DNA of 23,689 nucleotides from JBOHHR01 sp050740975 (GTDB lineage: Bacteria > Pseudomonadota > Gammaproteobacteria > JBOHHR01): positions 1 through 23,689 of the forward strand of contig JBOIEE010000165.1 in NCBI GenBank assembly GCA_050740975.1. Reading direction: 5' to 3'. Each line of letters begins with the position of its first letter. Positions within the stretch are counted from its first letter, which is position 1. The translations under genes and the position numbers were made by a program. Below the pieces are notes generated by a model. It searched no databases. It had not been told where the DNA came from and saw only the letters and a list, made by a program, of their open reading frames with translations. Shown piece by piece: positions 1 to 8,739 of this stretch.

Positions 1-230
1 CCTACCAAGAGCGTCGCTACCGGACAGTCGCCAAAGTCACTGTGCCCCAGGATCACAGCGCTGGCAGCGGTTACCTTAAGAAACTTGCGGTAGCGGCGGT
101 CATAAAGATAGCTGACTTCTCCCGCGCCAGCTCTATCTAACGTATTGATTCCATGAACACAGCAGTCCCCATCACCGCAGAGCTCCGCTTCGATTCGCTG
201 CGCAAGCGCCGCTAGGGTGATGGGCCTCAC
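1..230 (-). CDS. lpxD: UDP-3-O-acylglucosamine N-acyltransferase LpxD, N-terminal part (gene runs off the window)
   Basis: Reading the minus strand from a GTG at 230 gives VRPITLAALAQRIEAEL, then CGDGDC, HGINTLDRAGAGEVSYLYD and RRYRKFL. This is the N-terminal UDP-binding (LpxD-specific) domain, which in E. coli begins with a similar LADLAQQLDAEL-GDGD stretch. About 76 codons are visible; the acyltransferase left-handed helix lies outside. LpxD transfers a 3-hydroxyacyl chain from ACP to UDP-3-O-acylglucosamine in lipid A synthesis, in the cytoplasm. The GTG sits 4 nt after the skp stop, and no ATG lies in frame nearby, so translation is probably coupled to skp. The ribosome site inside the end of skp is weak. 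The gene order skp-lpxD is conserved in Gammaproteobacteria. Confidence 0.9.
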   Translation of the reverse strand, partial: MRPITLAALAQRIEAELCGDGDCCVHGINTLDRAGAGEVSYLYDRRYRKFLKVTAASAVILGHSDFGDCPVATLLV

Positions 231-234
231 GTGG

Positions 235-747
235 TCAACGTTGGGCTTTTAGGCGCTTTACTACTTGGTTGGTAATATCCACCCGCTCGCTCGCGTAGTA
301 AACGCCTTCGCCAACGATCACATCGAAATTTTGATCCTTCGCCAAGGTACGGATGGTCTCGGCAACCTGGCGCTGAAGCTTGCCGAGCTCCTCGTTACGC
401 CGCAGATTGAGATCATCGCGAAAATCTGTCTGATCACGGCGCAAATCTCGTCGCGCAGAAATAATGTCTCGCTCCAACTTATCCCGTTCGCCCTCGCTCA
501 TCACTGCACTATCCTTCGCTAGCCGATCTTCTTTCTGCTTGAGCGTCCTTTGCGCTGAAACCAACTGCCTGTCGCGGGCAGCAAACTCCTGTTCCAAGCG
601 TTTGCGCGCGGCTTCCGCTTGCGGCGCGGATTCCAGAATTTTCACCGGATTGACCACTCCGAGCCGCAATTCCGCCGCGGCGTTCGCCGGTAAATAAATA
701 GTGGACCCCAATAGCAAGGGGTACCAGATCTTTTTGTTTGCGTTCAA
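235..747 (-). CDS. skp: Periplasmic chaperone Skp/OmpH
   Basis: The product is 170 aa, close to the family length (161 aa in E. coli). A signal peptide (about residues 1-24, ending ANAAAE) is followed by the typical start of the mature protein, LRLGVVNPVKILESAPQAEA, then a long charged coiled coil (about 45-125, the tentacle arms), and a C-terminal strand region with FDVIVGEGVYYAS. Skp is a trimeric periplasmic chaperone that carries unfolded outer-membrane proteins to the BAM complex. The start codon is TTG at 747, preceded by GGAG at a spacing of 8 nt; no better ATG is present. It lies 20 nt after the bamA stop, as usual for this pair, and 4 nt before lpxD. Confidence 0.94.
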   Translation of the reverse strand: MNANKKIWYPLLLGSTIYLPANAAAELRLGVVNPVKILESAPQAEAARKRLEQEFAARDRQLVSAQRTLKQKEDRLAKDSAVMSEGERDKLERDIISARRDLRRDQTDFRDDLNLRRNEELGKLQRQVAETIRTLAKDQNFDVIVGEGVYYASERVDITNQVVKRLKAQR

Positions 748-767
748 TTTTGTTGCTCCAATTCAGA

Positions 768-3062
768 CTAAAAAGAGGTTCCGAAGGTAAACTGGAAAGG
801 CTGGGTCTCATCCCCATCCTTTTTATTCAACGGCGCGGCGATGCTGACCGATAATACCCCGAACGGGGACAGCCAAATCCCGGACAAACCGGTAGAGTAA
901 CGCAACTGCCCTAAATCGATGTCTTCATCCGGGCCGTAGACGTTTCCTGCGTCCACAAAGGCGGTTACCCGCACCGACTTTACGTCCGCCAAAAAAGGCA
1001 AAGGCAGTATCAGCTCGGCGTTCCCAACGAGCTTGAAATTTCCCCCGATCGCCCGACCTGTGCTATCCCTCGGACCCAGCGTGTTTTCTTCAAACCCCCG
1101 CACCGTGCGCGGCCCACCAGCGAAGAAATTCTCAAAAAAAGGCAACTCCGAGGTATCGCTATAGCCGTCACCATAGCCTACATCGGCTTTCAGCGACAAG
1201 GTATAGTCCTCGATCAGAGGAAGCAACCACCGCGCATCATAATCGAGCTTGTAGTATTGCAAATCACCGCCGGGAATGGCGACTTCGGCGCGCACTTGAT
1301 GCAATACCCCTCGATCCGGAAGCAAGGCCTTGTTGCGGGTATCATAAGAAAAACTCCCGCTCAGTCGCACCGAATCGAACTGGTCTCCCTCTTCGGCTAT
1401 GAAGGTCAACACCTCGTCCGAGGCAAAATCAGCCGGCTCGATATCGGTACGCTCATAGTCCGCGGCTAAATTCAGAAACTGAAATTCGGTAATCGGTATG
1501 CCGAAATTTACCCCGGCGCTGGCCACCCTGGAATCAAACCGGGTCACGTTCGCTTCTTCGAAATCGGTTTCCCGGTAGGATAGATTAAAGCCACGGCTTA
1601 CTCCGTCAATCGTCCAATACGGATTGGTATAGCCGATGAGAAAGCGGCGATTGACCTCGCTGTTGTTGAACGCAAAGTTTACCCGCTTGCCACTGCCCAA
1701 AAAGTTGTCTTGGGTAATGCTGGTGTTAAAGATGATGCCCTGGTTCTGGGAAAAGCCTACCCCTAACAGCAAGTTTCCGGAAGGGCGCTCGGTAACGGAA
1801 AAGTTGACGTCTACTTGGTCGGTGGTTCCCGGCACTGCCGGCGTCTCCACGTTGACATCCTCAAAATAGCCCAACCTTTGCAAGCGGGTCTTAGACCGTT
1901 CCACTTTGCTGGTCGAGATCCAAGCGCTCTCCATTTGCCGCATCTCCCGGCGCATTACTTCATCGCGTGTCTTGCTGTTGCCGGTGAATTGGATCCGCCG
2001 CACGTATACCCGCTTCCCCGGATCGATAAAATAGGTGATGGCCACTTGCTTGTTGTTCTTATCGATCTGCGGTATGGCATTCACGTTGGCGAAGGCATAA
2101 CCTTCATCGCCCAGGCGCTCGCTTATGTTGGCGCTGGTCTCTGTGACTGCTTTGCGCGAAAAGGTCTGGCCCTTTAGGGTCTCAACCAATGGGAAAAGCT
2201 CTTTTTCGCTGACCACCAAGTCCCCCGCGAGCTTGACATCCGAAACCTGGTATCGATCACCTTCCGTGATGTTGATGGTTATGTAGACATCGCGCTTGTC
2301 GGGCGTGATAGACACCTGAGTCGAGTCAATAGCGAAATTGATGAAACCGCTGTCTAGATAGAGCGAGCGCAGGGTTTCCAGATCCCCCCCTAGCTTCTGC
2401 CGCGAATACTGGTCGGATTTGGTGAAAAACGAGAACAAGGTTGGGGTAGTGAGCTTGAATCCTTTGCGCAGCTTCCTGTCCGTAAAAACAGTGTTGCCGA
2501 CTATAATTATCTGTTTAATTTTAGCCGCGCTCCCTTCTGAAATCGCGATCGATACGGCCACGCGGTTACCCCCGAGCGCCTCGACGTCGGTCTTGATATC
2601 TACGGCGTATTTTCCTAAGGCGAAATACTGCCTTCTAAGCTCTAAAGCGGCCTGATCCAACAAGGACTTGTCCAACACTTCACCCTCTGCCAGGCCGACC
2701 TGTTTCAGGCCTTCCAGCAGATCTTCGGTCTTGATGTCTTCATTCCCACTGATCGTTATTTGGGAGATGGCTTCACGCTCCGACACCACCACGACCAAAA
2801 CGTCCCCTTCCTGCTCCAGCCTCACATCTTTAAACAAGCCCGTCTTGAAAAGCGCCCGCACCGCCTCCGCCGAGCGCAGCTCATCGAAACGCTCACCAAC
2901 TTTAACCGGCAAGTAATTGAAGACCGTTCCGGGCGACAGGCGCTGTAAGCCAAGAACCCGAATATCCCTGATGGTGAACGGCTCCAGTGCCCACAAGAGC
3001 CCCGGAAAGACCAGGCTCAGCACCCCCAGCACGCGCAAACCCTGCCTTAGCGATCGGAACAT
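768..3062 (-). CDS. bamA: Outer membrane protein assembly factor BamA (Omp85)
   Basis: The product is 764 aa (E. coli 810). A signal peptide (about 1-25, LLWA|LEPF) is followed by five POTRA domains (roughly 27-428; the first starts FTIRDIRVLGLQRLSPGTVF) and a 16-strand Omp85 barrel (about 435-764). The barrel carries the conserved loop-6 motif VRGF at 654-657 and ends in a terminal phenylalanine (FTFGTSF), the recognition signal for insertion. BamA is the core of the machine that folds beta-barrel proteins into the outer membrane. It lies 66 nt downstream of rseP. A TATAAT hexamer on the minus strand at 3153-3158, inside the end of rseP, might serve an internal promoter, but no matching -35 is visible. 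I saw no sigma-E type site in the gap. Confidence 0.97.
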   Translation of the reverse strand: MFRSLRQGLRVLGVLSLVFPGLLWALEPFTIRDIRVLGLQRLSPGTVFNYLPVKVGERFDELRSAEAVRALFKTGLFKDVRLEQEGDVLVVVVSEREAISQITISGNEDIKTEDLLEGLKQVGLAEGEVLDKSLLDQAALELRRQYFALGKYAVDIKTDVEALGGNRVAVSIAISEGSAAKIKQIIIVGNTVFTDRKLRKGFKLTTPTLFSFFTKSDQYSRQKLGGDLETLRSLYLDSGFINFAIDSTQVSITPDKRDVYITINITEGDRYQVSDVKLAGDLVVSEKELFPLVETLKGQTFSRKAVTETSANISERLGDEGYAFANVNAIPQIDKNNKQVAITYFIDPGKRVYVRRIQFTGNSKTRDEVMRREMRQMESAWISTSKVERSKTRLQRLGYFEDVNVETPAVPGTTDQVDVNFSVTERPSGNLLLGVGFSQNQGIIFNTSITQDNFLGSGKRVNFAFNNSEVNRRFLIGYTNPYWTIDGVSRGFNLSYRETDFEEANVTRFDSRVASAGVNFGIPITEFQFLNLAADYERTDIEPADFASDEVLTFIAEEGDQFDSVRLSGSFSYDTRNKALLPDRGVLHQVRAEVAIPGGDLQYYKLDYDARWLLPLIEDYTLSLKADVGYGDGYSDTSELPFFENFFAGGPRTVRGFEENTLGPRDSTGRAIGGNFKLVGNAELILPLPFLADVKSVRVTAFVDAGNVYGPDEDIDLGQLRYSTGLSGIWLSPFGVLSVSIAAPLNKKDGDETQPFQFTFGTSF

Positions 3063-3128
3063 GAATTGAGTCGATTGTTATTGTTTTCGCTTGGAGGCTA
3101 CCGCCTTCATGCTTGATTACACATTAAT

Positions 3129-4493
3129 TTATCCTATCAAGCGCATGATATCATTATAAAATGCGACGCCCATTAAAGCGATGAGCAAGACTATCCCGAT
3201 CTGCGTTCCCAGGGCTTGTGAAGCTTCCGACAGGGGGCGGCGCATCACCAGCTCGATGAGGTAATACAACAAATGTCCTCCATCCAGCACCGGGATAGGC
3301 AGGAGGTTCAGCACCGCCAGGCTGACGCTGACGATTGCCAAGAAGGCGAGGAAAGCTCCCAATCCAATGCTTGCCGACTTACCGGCATACTGCGCAATAC
3401 TGATCGGTCCGCTGAGATTTTCTACCGAAGCTTGCCCGACCAGCATTTTGCCCAGGATTTTCAGGGTCAGTACAGAATCCTCCCAGGTTTTGGCCGTGGC
3501 CTTGGAAAGTGCCCCAATGGGGCCATATTTCTCTCTCCCGACATAGCGCGGGTCAACAATCGCCGCACCGGTTATCATGGCTCCGATTCGGCCGATAACT
3601 TTGTCTCCGTTTTCAAAGCGATCGGGGCGGATCGTTAGCGCCAATTCGTTTTCGCCTCGGTTCACCGCGATCTCGATGCGTTGTCCCGGCCTCGCTTGCA
3701 CGTACTCGATCCAAGCCGCTGGCGAATCAAAGCGCTGGCCATCGGCAGACACGATTTGGTCACCCGCTTCTATCCCGGCCTCCTCAGCCGCCCCCCCCTT
3801 TATCACCTCCTGAACCACCGGCCGCGTGTTTGGCTGAAACTCCTTCACACCCAATTGCTTCATGAAATCGCCACGGGCGAGGTCATCGACCGTTATAGCC
3901 CCGAGGTCCAACATGAGTTGCGATTCCGCGTCCGAGCTCTCCCTCACCGTGAGGGTGACCTCGCGTCCATCCAGCACGGCGGGAAGGGCCGCCTGAAGGA
4001 ACGCGCCCCAGGTGGGGGTCTCTTCTCCTTCCAGGGCTACGATTTGCTGCCCCGGGGCGATCCCGGCTCGCGCGGCGGGTGACCCTGCTTCCACGGCCCC
4101 GACAATCGGCTTCAATCCGGATATGCCCATGACAAAGATCAGCCAGTACGCCACCAGTGCGAACAAGAAGTTAAACGCGGGGCCCGCGATTACAATCGCG
4201 GTTCGCGTTGCCAGCGGTTTGCGGTTAAATGCTCGATCGTGTTCGCTCGTGTCGACCTCTCCCTCACGCTCATCCAACATCTTGACGTATCCGCCGAGTG
4301 GGATGGCCGCGATCACCAGCTCCATACGGTCAGGCCCCACCCGTCGCGACCACAGCGCCCGACCGAAACCAATCGAGAAACGAAGGATTTTCACTCCCAA
4401 GCGGCGCGCAACCCAAAAATGCCCGAACTCGTGGATCGTGATCAATAGGCCCAGTGCGAGCAGAAAAAAAAGTAGCGCTTGCAGGGCGTTCAT
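3129..4493 (-). CDS. rseP: Site-2 intramembrane metalloprotease RseP
   Basis: RseP cleaves the anti-sigma factor RseA within the inner membrane during the sigma-E envelope stress response. The zinc-binding HEFGH (residues 21-25) lies in the first membrane segment and the second active-site motif PVLDGGH lies near the C-terminus. Two PDZ domains are visible between them (GSPAARAGIAPGQQI, and GGAAEEAGIEAGDQI). The length is 454 aa (E. coli 450). I chose the ATG at 4493, which overlaps the dxr stop as ATGA and has GGAG 9 nt upstream; an in-frame start four codons earlier (4505) lies inside dxr and has no ribosome site. Whether this organism carries rseA cannot be told from the window. Confidence 0.95.
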   Translation of the reverse strand: MNALQALLFFLLALGLLITIHEFGHFWVARRLGVKILRFSIGFGRALWSRRVGPDRMELVIAAIPLGGYVKMLDEREGEVDTSEHDRAFNRKPLATRTAIVIAGPAFNFLFALVAYWLIFVMGISGLKPIVGAVEAGSPAARAGIAPGQQIVALEGEETPTWGAFLQAALPAVLDGREVTLTVRESSDAESQLMLDLGAITVDDLARGDFMKQLGVKEFQPNTRPVVQEVIKGGAAEEAGIEAGDQIVSADGQRFDSPAAWIEYVQARPGQRIEIAVNRGENELALTIRPDRFENGDKVIGRIGAMITGAAIVDPRYVGREKYGPIGALSKATAKTWEDSVLTLKILGKMLVGQASVENLSGPISIAQYAGKSASIGLGAFLAFLAIVSVSLAVLNLLPIPVLDGGHLLYYLIELVMRRPLSEASQALGTQIGIVLLIALMGVAFYNDIMRLIG

Positions 4494-5668
4494 CGCTGAC
4501 TCCATCGGTGCACGGTTTGGGCGGCATAGCGCCGCGCTTCGAGATCATCCGCCAATACGGCTTCCAGCGAGGCGGCTTCGTGCGCTGTTACGCCACCCAA
4601 GGTCGACTCGATGACTACGGGAATATCGGCAAAATTGAGATCTCCCTGTAAAAAAGTCGACACAGCGACCTCGTTGGCGGCGTTCAATATGGCGCTGCTG
4701 GTTCCGCCCGCTCGCAGGGCGGCCCGCGCCAGCTCCAGGCATGGAAAGCGTTCCGCGTCCGGTGGTTCAAAATCCAGTCTGGCGACTCGGAACAGATCGA
4801 GCGTGTCCACGCCCGACTGTATGCGCTCGGGCCATGATAACGCGTGGGCAATAGGGGTGCGCATATCCGGATTACCCAATTGCGCCAACACCGAGCCGTC
4901 CGCGTACTCGACCAGGGAATGGATGACGCTTTGCGGATGCACCACGACGTGGACGCGATCGCCATTGGTGTTGAACAACCAACACGCTTCAATGATCTCC
5001 AAGCCTTTATTCATCATCGTGGCGGAATCCACCGAAATTTTCTGCCCCATTACCCAGTTCGGATGGAGGCAGGCCTGGCTCGGGGTCACGTCGCGCAGCT
5101 TGCCCATCGGCAGGGTCCTGAAAGGGCCTCCGGATGCTGTGAGCACGATTCGGTTGACGCCCACTTCGTTAAGCCCACGCTCGAACCCCGTCGGCATGCA
5201 CTGAAAGACGGCGTTGTGTTCGCTATCGATCGGCAAAAGCTCCGCCCCATGCGCGCGCACGGCATCCATGAACAGTCGTCCCGACATCACCAGGGCCTCT
5301 TTGTTTGCCAGCAACACCCGTTTGCCTGCGTTGGCAGCCGCTAGGGTCGGCAATAGTCCCGCTGCACCGACAATGGCGGCCATGACGTAGTCCACCTCCG
5401 GGCAGCTTGCTGCATGTTCCAATCCTTCGCTTCCGGCCAACACTTCCGTTTCAAAGCGAGAAAGTCGTTGCTTAAGTGCTATGGCGCTGTTCCCATCCGC
5501 CATCACCGCATATTTTGGCTGCCATTGCACGCATTGCCGGTACAAGCCCTCTACGTCCGTGTTCGCTGTCAGCGCGATGATCCGGAAGCGATCGGCATGG
5601 CGGCCCACGACGTTCAAGGTGTTCACCCCGATGGTTCCGGTGGAGCCGAGGACACTCACGCCGATCAA
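4490..5668 (-). CDS. dxr: 1-deoxy-D-xylulose 5-phosphate reductoisomerase
   Basis: The enzyme rearranges and reduces DXP to 2-C-methyl-D-erythritol 4-phosphate with NADPH, the committed step of the MEP isoprenoid pathway. The 392 aa product shows the dinucleotide-binding GSTGTIG (8-14), the metal and substrate residues DSE at 148-150 in LLPIDSEHNAVFQC, LTASGGPFR, and PNWVMGQKISVDSATMMNKG. Length and motif positions match E. coli Dxr almost exactly. The start is TTG at 5668, which overlaps the cdsA stop (TTGA) and has GGGGA just upstream; this start gives the same number of residues before LGSTG as in E. coli. It supplies the C5 units used by UppS, encoded two genes upstream. Confidence 0.97.
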   Translation of the reverse strand: MIGVSVLGSTGTIGVNTLNVVGRHADRFRIIALTANTDVEGLYRQCVQWQPKYAVMADGNSAIALKQRLSRFETEVLAGSEGLEHAASCPEVDYVMAAIVGAAGLLPTLAAANAGKRVLLANKEALVMSGRLFMDAVRAHGAELLPIDSEHNAVFQCMPTGFERGLNEVGVNRIVLTASGGPFRTLPMGKLRDVTPSQACLHPNWVMGQKISVDSATMMNKGLEIIEACWLFNTNGDRVHVVVHPQSVIHSLVEYADGSVLAQLGNPDMRTPIAHALSWPERIQSGVDTLDLFRVARLDFEPPDAERFPCLELARAALRAGGTSSAILNAANEVAVSTFLQGDLNFADIPVVIESTLGGVTAHEAASLEAVLADDLEARRYAAQTVHRWSQR

Positions 5669-6489
5669 AGCGGGTTCCCCAGCAGCATGACGCCAAAGAC
5701 GAAAAAAGGCGCGGCTGCCGTTAAGCTGTCGATGCGGTCCAACACACCCCCGTGACCGGGTAACAGGTTTCCGCTGTCTTTTACGCCGGCGGAGCGCTTA
5801 AACTGGCTTTCCAACAGATCGCCGATTATAGACACCAGACCGGTCAGCATACACAACACCAGAAACGGCCAAGCCACGATATGGCTGGGGATCAAGGCGG
5901 ACATCCCGGCTCCTGTTACCAGCGCCGTGCCGCCTAGGGAACCCACCACGCCTTCCCAGGTTTTTCCCGGACTGACTCGATCCGCCAGGCGGTGTCTGCC
6001 AAAGCGCCGTCCAACCACATAAGCGCCAATGTCCGCGGCCCAAACCAACAGCACCAAGAACAGCAGCAAATAAGGGCCCTCGTCCGAGGACCCATGCAAG
6101 GACACCATCGCTCCCCAAGACGGGATCACCGTCAGTAATCCGGCAAGTCCCCGCAGCCAAGGCGAGGGGGGCAGCTCAAGCTTCTTGAACTGGTAGGCGA
6201 CAACGCTGGCACAGGCGATACACCACCAGCCCAGCGCTATGGCCAACAAACCCTCATTGCCCCAGCTGTTCAGGTACCTCATCACCAGTGCCATAAGTGC
6301 GGCCGCGATCCCGACATAGGTAAGCCGCTCGGCGGTGTTTCTCCAACCAGCCAGAGCCGACCATTCCCACGCGCCAAGCAACGCAACGATGCCCAGCATC
6401 ACCGAGATTAACCAGGTTGGCAACAAAAGGACCGCAACAACAACCAGTGGCCCCAGCACGGCTGAGGTAAACAAGCGTCCGTTAAGCAC
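5665..6489 (-). CDS. cdsA: Phosphatidate cytidylyltransferase (CDP-diglyceride synthase)
   Basis: CdsA makes CDP-diacylglycerol from phosphatidate and CTP at the inner membrane, the precursor of all phospholipids. The protein is rich in hydrophobic segments (about eight), and its C-terminal part (228-254) fits the family signature: SQFKR, then KDSG, LPGHGG and LDRID in order. I chose the GTG at 6489 (274 aa). It begins VLNGRLFTSAVLGP, aligning with MLKYRLISAFVLIP of E. coli, and overlaps the uppS stop by 8 nt. A longer frame to 6582 would run 100 nt into uppS and add a hydrophilic stretch not typical of the family. Confidence 0.95.
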   Translation of the reverse strand: MLNGRLFTSAVLGPLVVVAVLLLPTWLISVMLGIVALLGAWEWSALAGWRNTAERLTYVGIAAALMALVMRYLNSWGNEGLLAIALGWWCIACASVVAYQFKKLELPPSPWLRGLAGLLTVIPSWGAMVSLHGSSDEGPYLLLFLVLLVWAADIGAYVVGRRFGRHRLADRVSPGKTWEGVVGSLGGTALVTGAGMSALIPSHIVAWPFLVLCMLTGLVSIIGDLLESQFKRSAGVKDSGNLLPGHGGVLDRIDSLTAAAPFFVFGVMLLGNPL

Positions 6490-7225
6490 GGCTGAACTGC
6501 TGCACCTGTTCGGCGGTCTGGCCAAAACGCCGCTGCCGTCTTGCAAACGAGGCCAGTGCTTTTGCGAATTCATCCCGGTCAAACTCTGGCCACAAACATG
6601 CGGTGAAATACAGCTCCGTGTAGGCCAGGTGCCAAAGCAGAAAATTGCTGATCCGCTGTTCTCCTCCGGTGCGTATAAACAGATCCGGATCGGGCACGCC
6701 GTGCAGACTGAGGCGGAAACCGATCAACTCTGAATTGATTTCTGCCGGATCCAGCGATCCAGATGCGGCTTCTTGGGCCAATCCCTTTACCGCTTGGGTG
6801 ATATCCCAGCGGCCACCGTAGTTCGCGGCAATAAAAAGATCCAGACCCTCGTTGCAAGCGGTTAGTTTTTCAGCAGCGCGGATCGAGTCCTGTAAGCCCT
6901 CCGGGAAAGCCTGCCGATCCCCGAGCACGCGTAAACGGACGTTATTATCGTCCAGTTCTTCAATCTCTTGTTGCAAAGCGCTTAAAAAAAGATCCATCAA
7001 CAGGGATACCTCGCGTTTCGGGCGCCTCCAGTTTTCGCTGCTAAAGGCGAACAGGGTCAGGAACCTTATTCCGTTTTCCCCGCACGCCTTGACGATCCGA
7101 CGCACGCTTTCCACTCCCGCTCGATGCCCAGCGATGCGCGGCAGCTGCCGCTTCTCGGCCCAACGCCCGTTGCCATCCATGATGATAGCGACGTGTCGTG
7201 GCATACGCAGATCAGGGTCGCTCAT
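6482..7225 (-). CDS. uppS: (2E,6E)-farnesyl-diphosphate-specific undecaprenyl diphosphate synthase
   Basis: This cis-prenyltransferase adds eight isopentenyl units to farnesyl diphosphate, giving the C55 lipid carrier for peptidoglycan and O-antigen. The 247 aa product has the hallmark HVAIIMDGNGRWA (catalytic Asp17), GHRAGVESVRRI, FAFSSENWRRP, and the C-terminal DLFIRTGGEQRISNFLLW with AYTELYF. The ATG at 7225 has AAGGTGG about 9 nt upstream. It is the first gene of an overlapping run (uppS-cdsA-dxr-rseP) and is separated from frr by 106 nt containing a small hairpin. Confidence 0.97.
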   Translation of the reverse strand: MSDPDLRMPRHVAIIMDGNGRWAEKRQLPRIAGHRAGVESVRRIVKACGENGIRFLTLFAFSSENWRRPKREVSLLMDLFLSALQQEIEELDDNNVRLRVLGDRQAFPEGLQDSIRAAEKLTACNEGLDLFIAANYGGRWDITQAVKGLAQEAASGSLDPAEINSELIGFRLSLHGVPDPDLFIRTGGEQRISNFLLWHLAYTELYFTACLWPEFDRDEFAKALASFARRQRRFGQTAEQVQQFSRA

Positions 7226-7251
7226 GGGGGGCCCACCTTCTTGAGATGCTC

Positions 7252-7267
7252 ACCCTGAGCACAGGGT
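7252..7267. other. Short perfect hairpin between frr and uppS
   Basis: ACCCTG-AGCA-CAGGGT forms a 6-bp stem with a 4-nt loop in the 106-nt gap between the frr stop and the uppS start. No T-run follows on the transcribed minus strand, so it is not a standard terminator. It could be a processing site or chance. Confidence 0.3.
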
Positions 7268-7331
7268 AGCCACAGGTTCCTCGCCAATGGTGTCGCAGTT
7301 CCACGTGGCAGCCGTTCTGCACAGGTTCTAA

Positions 7332-7889
7332 TCAGAATTCCATCAGCTCTTTTTCTTTGGTCTCAAGGAGCTCGTCCACTTTTTTAATATGCTCATCGGT
7401 TAGTTTCTGGATCCGCCCCTCTGCGTCCTTCTCCGCATCTTCGGAAATCGTTTTAGTGTTAGCCATTGCCTTGAGCCTGTGGTTGGCATCACGCCTAACG
7501 TTGCGGATCGATACCCGCGCATGTTCCGCTTCGCCCTTGACCACTTTGATCATCTCCCGCCGCCTCTGCTCCGTGAGTGCGGGTAGCGGGATCCGTACGA
7601 GATCGCCTGAGGTCGCCGGGTTTAATCCCAAATCGGAGCTTCGGATCGCTTTCTCTATAGCCGGGATAATCTTTTTGTCCCAAGCCGAAACCGCAAGCGT
7701 GCGCGCGTCCAGTACGCTGATCGTGGCCGCCTGACTTAAAGGAACCTCGGAGCCGTAGTAATCGACAGTAATATGATCGAGCAAGCTCGGATGCGCCCGT
7801 CCGGTGCGGAGCTTTGCCAGCTCTTGTTTCAAGGCTTCGATCGTTTTGTTCATGCGCTTATCGGCGTCACTCGTAACTTCATTGATCAT
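7332..7889 (-). CDS. frr: Ribosome recycling factor
   Basis: RRF works with EF-G to split post-termination ribosomes. The 185 aa product matches the family length exactly and shows the typical N-terminus (DADKRMNKTIEALKQELAKLRTGRAHPSLLD), the domain II region (PLSQAATISVLDARTLAVSAWD, then LNPATSGDLVRIPLPALTEQRRREM) and a charged C-terminal helix ending ETKEKELMEF. A strong ribosome site (GGAGGGGG) lies just upstream of the ATG at 7889. It follows pyrH after 85 nt that contain a long imperfect hairpin. Confidence 0.98.
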   Translation of the reverse strand: MINEVTSDADKRMNKTIEALKQELAKLRTGRAHPSLLDHITVDYYGSEVPLSQAATISVLDARTLAVSAWDKKIIPAIEKAIRSSDLGLNPATSGDLVRIPLPALTEQRRREMIKVVKGEAEHARVSIRNVRRDANHRLKAMANTKTISEDAEKDAEGRIQKLTDEHIKKVDELLETKEKELMEF

Positions 7890-7929
7890 GATGACCCCCT
7901 CCGTGACCCGCGCGGTGTTTCAAAGCGTG

Positions 7930-7965
7930 CCTCCGGAACACGGAAAGCCATTCCTGTTTCGGGGG
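7930..7965 (-). other. Imperfect hairpin in the pyrH-frr gap
   Basis: The arms at 7930-7940 and 7955-7965 pair over 11 positions (9 perfect in the minus-strand transcript, with 2 C-A mismatches). A second 4-bp stem (7942-7945 with 7951-7954) lies inside, leaving a 5-nt loop. No T-run follows. It lies 40-75 nt upstream of the frr start in the intercistronic RNA and may be a processing or attenuation element. Function unknown. Confidence 0.4.
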
Positions 7966-7974
7966 AGCCATGCA

Positions 7975-8739
7975 TCAGTGGTGGACGGATTGCATCCCCT
8001 TAATATTGTTTACTAACGTGCCCTCGGACTCGCCCATGACCGCGCGCCGCAAAGCGCCGGGTTTAGCCATATTGAGCACACGCAAGGGCATATCGTTATC
8101 GCGGCACAACACGATAGCGGTCGCATCCATAACCTCCAACTTTCCTTCTAGTACTTCGTCGTAACTGAGACAATCATAACGCTTCGCATCGCGAACCGTA
8201 ATCGGATCGGCGGAATAGACGCCATCCACTTTAGTTGCTTTGATCATCAGATCGGCCCCTATCTCCACAGCGCGCAAGCTGGCCGCCGAATCGGTGGTAA
8301 AAAAGGGGTTTCCAGTTCCCGCGGCGAGTATCACCACTCTACCTTTCTCCAAATGGCGTACGGCACGCCTGCGAATGTAATCCTCGCACACCTGATTGAC
8401 CTTAATCGCGGACATAACTCGGGCAAAAAGGCCGTCTGCCTCCAGCGCATCTTGTAATGCCAAGGCATTAATAATCGTCGCCAGCATACCCATCTGATCA
8501 GCGCTGACCCGATCCAACCCCTTAGCGGCCAAGCCAGCACCCCGGAAAATGTTCCCACCACCGATGACGATTGCTACCTGCACCTGCCTCTCGATGAGAT
8601 CCTTCACTTCTCTGGCGATCTGTTTTGTCACATCGAAGTCGATGCCGTACGCTTGATTTCCGAGCAACGCTTCGCCACTCAGCTTGATCAGAACACGCCG
8701 ATAGTAGGGTTCGGACGAAGGCGCGCGCGCTATGGTCAT
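7975..8739 (-). CDS. pyrH: Uridylate (UMP) kinase
   Basis: PyrH phosphorylates UMP to UDP with ATP in pyrimidine nucleotide synthesis. It is a hexameric amino-acid-kinase-fold enzyme of 254 aa here (E. coli 241). Visible motifs are RVLIKLSGEALLG (phosphate binding), IVIGGGNIFRG, SADQMGMLATIINALALQDA (UMP site), AAGTGNPFFTTDSAASLRA, and ATKVDGVYSADP. The ATG at 8739 overlaps the tsf stop as ATGA, so the two are translationally coupled. The N-terminal tail before YYRRVLIKL is slightly longer than in E. coli. Confidence 0.98.
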   Translation of the reverse strand: MTIARAPSSEPYYRRVLIKLSGEALLGNQAYGIDFDVTKQIAREVKDLIERQVQVAIVIGGGNIFRGAGLAAKGLDRVSADQMGMLATIINALALQDALEADGLFARVMSAIKVNQVCEDYIRRRAVRHLEKGRVVILAAGTGNPFFTTDSAASLRAVEIGADLMIKATKVDGVYSADPITVRDAKRYDCLSYDEVLEGKLEVMDATAIVLCRDNDMPLRVLNMAKPGALRRAVMGESEGTLVNNIKGMQSVHH

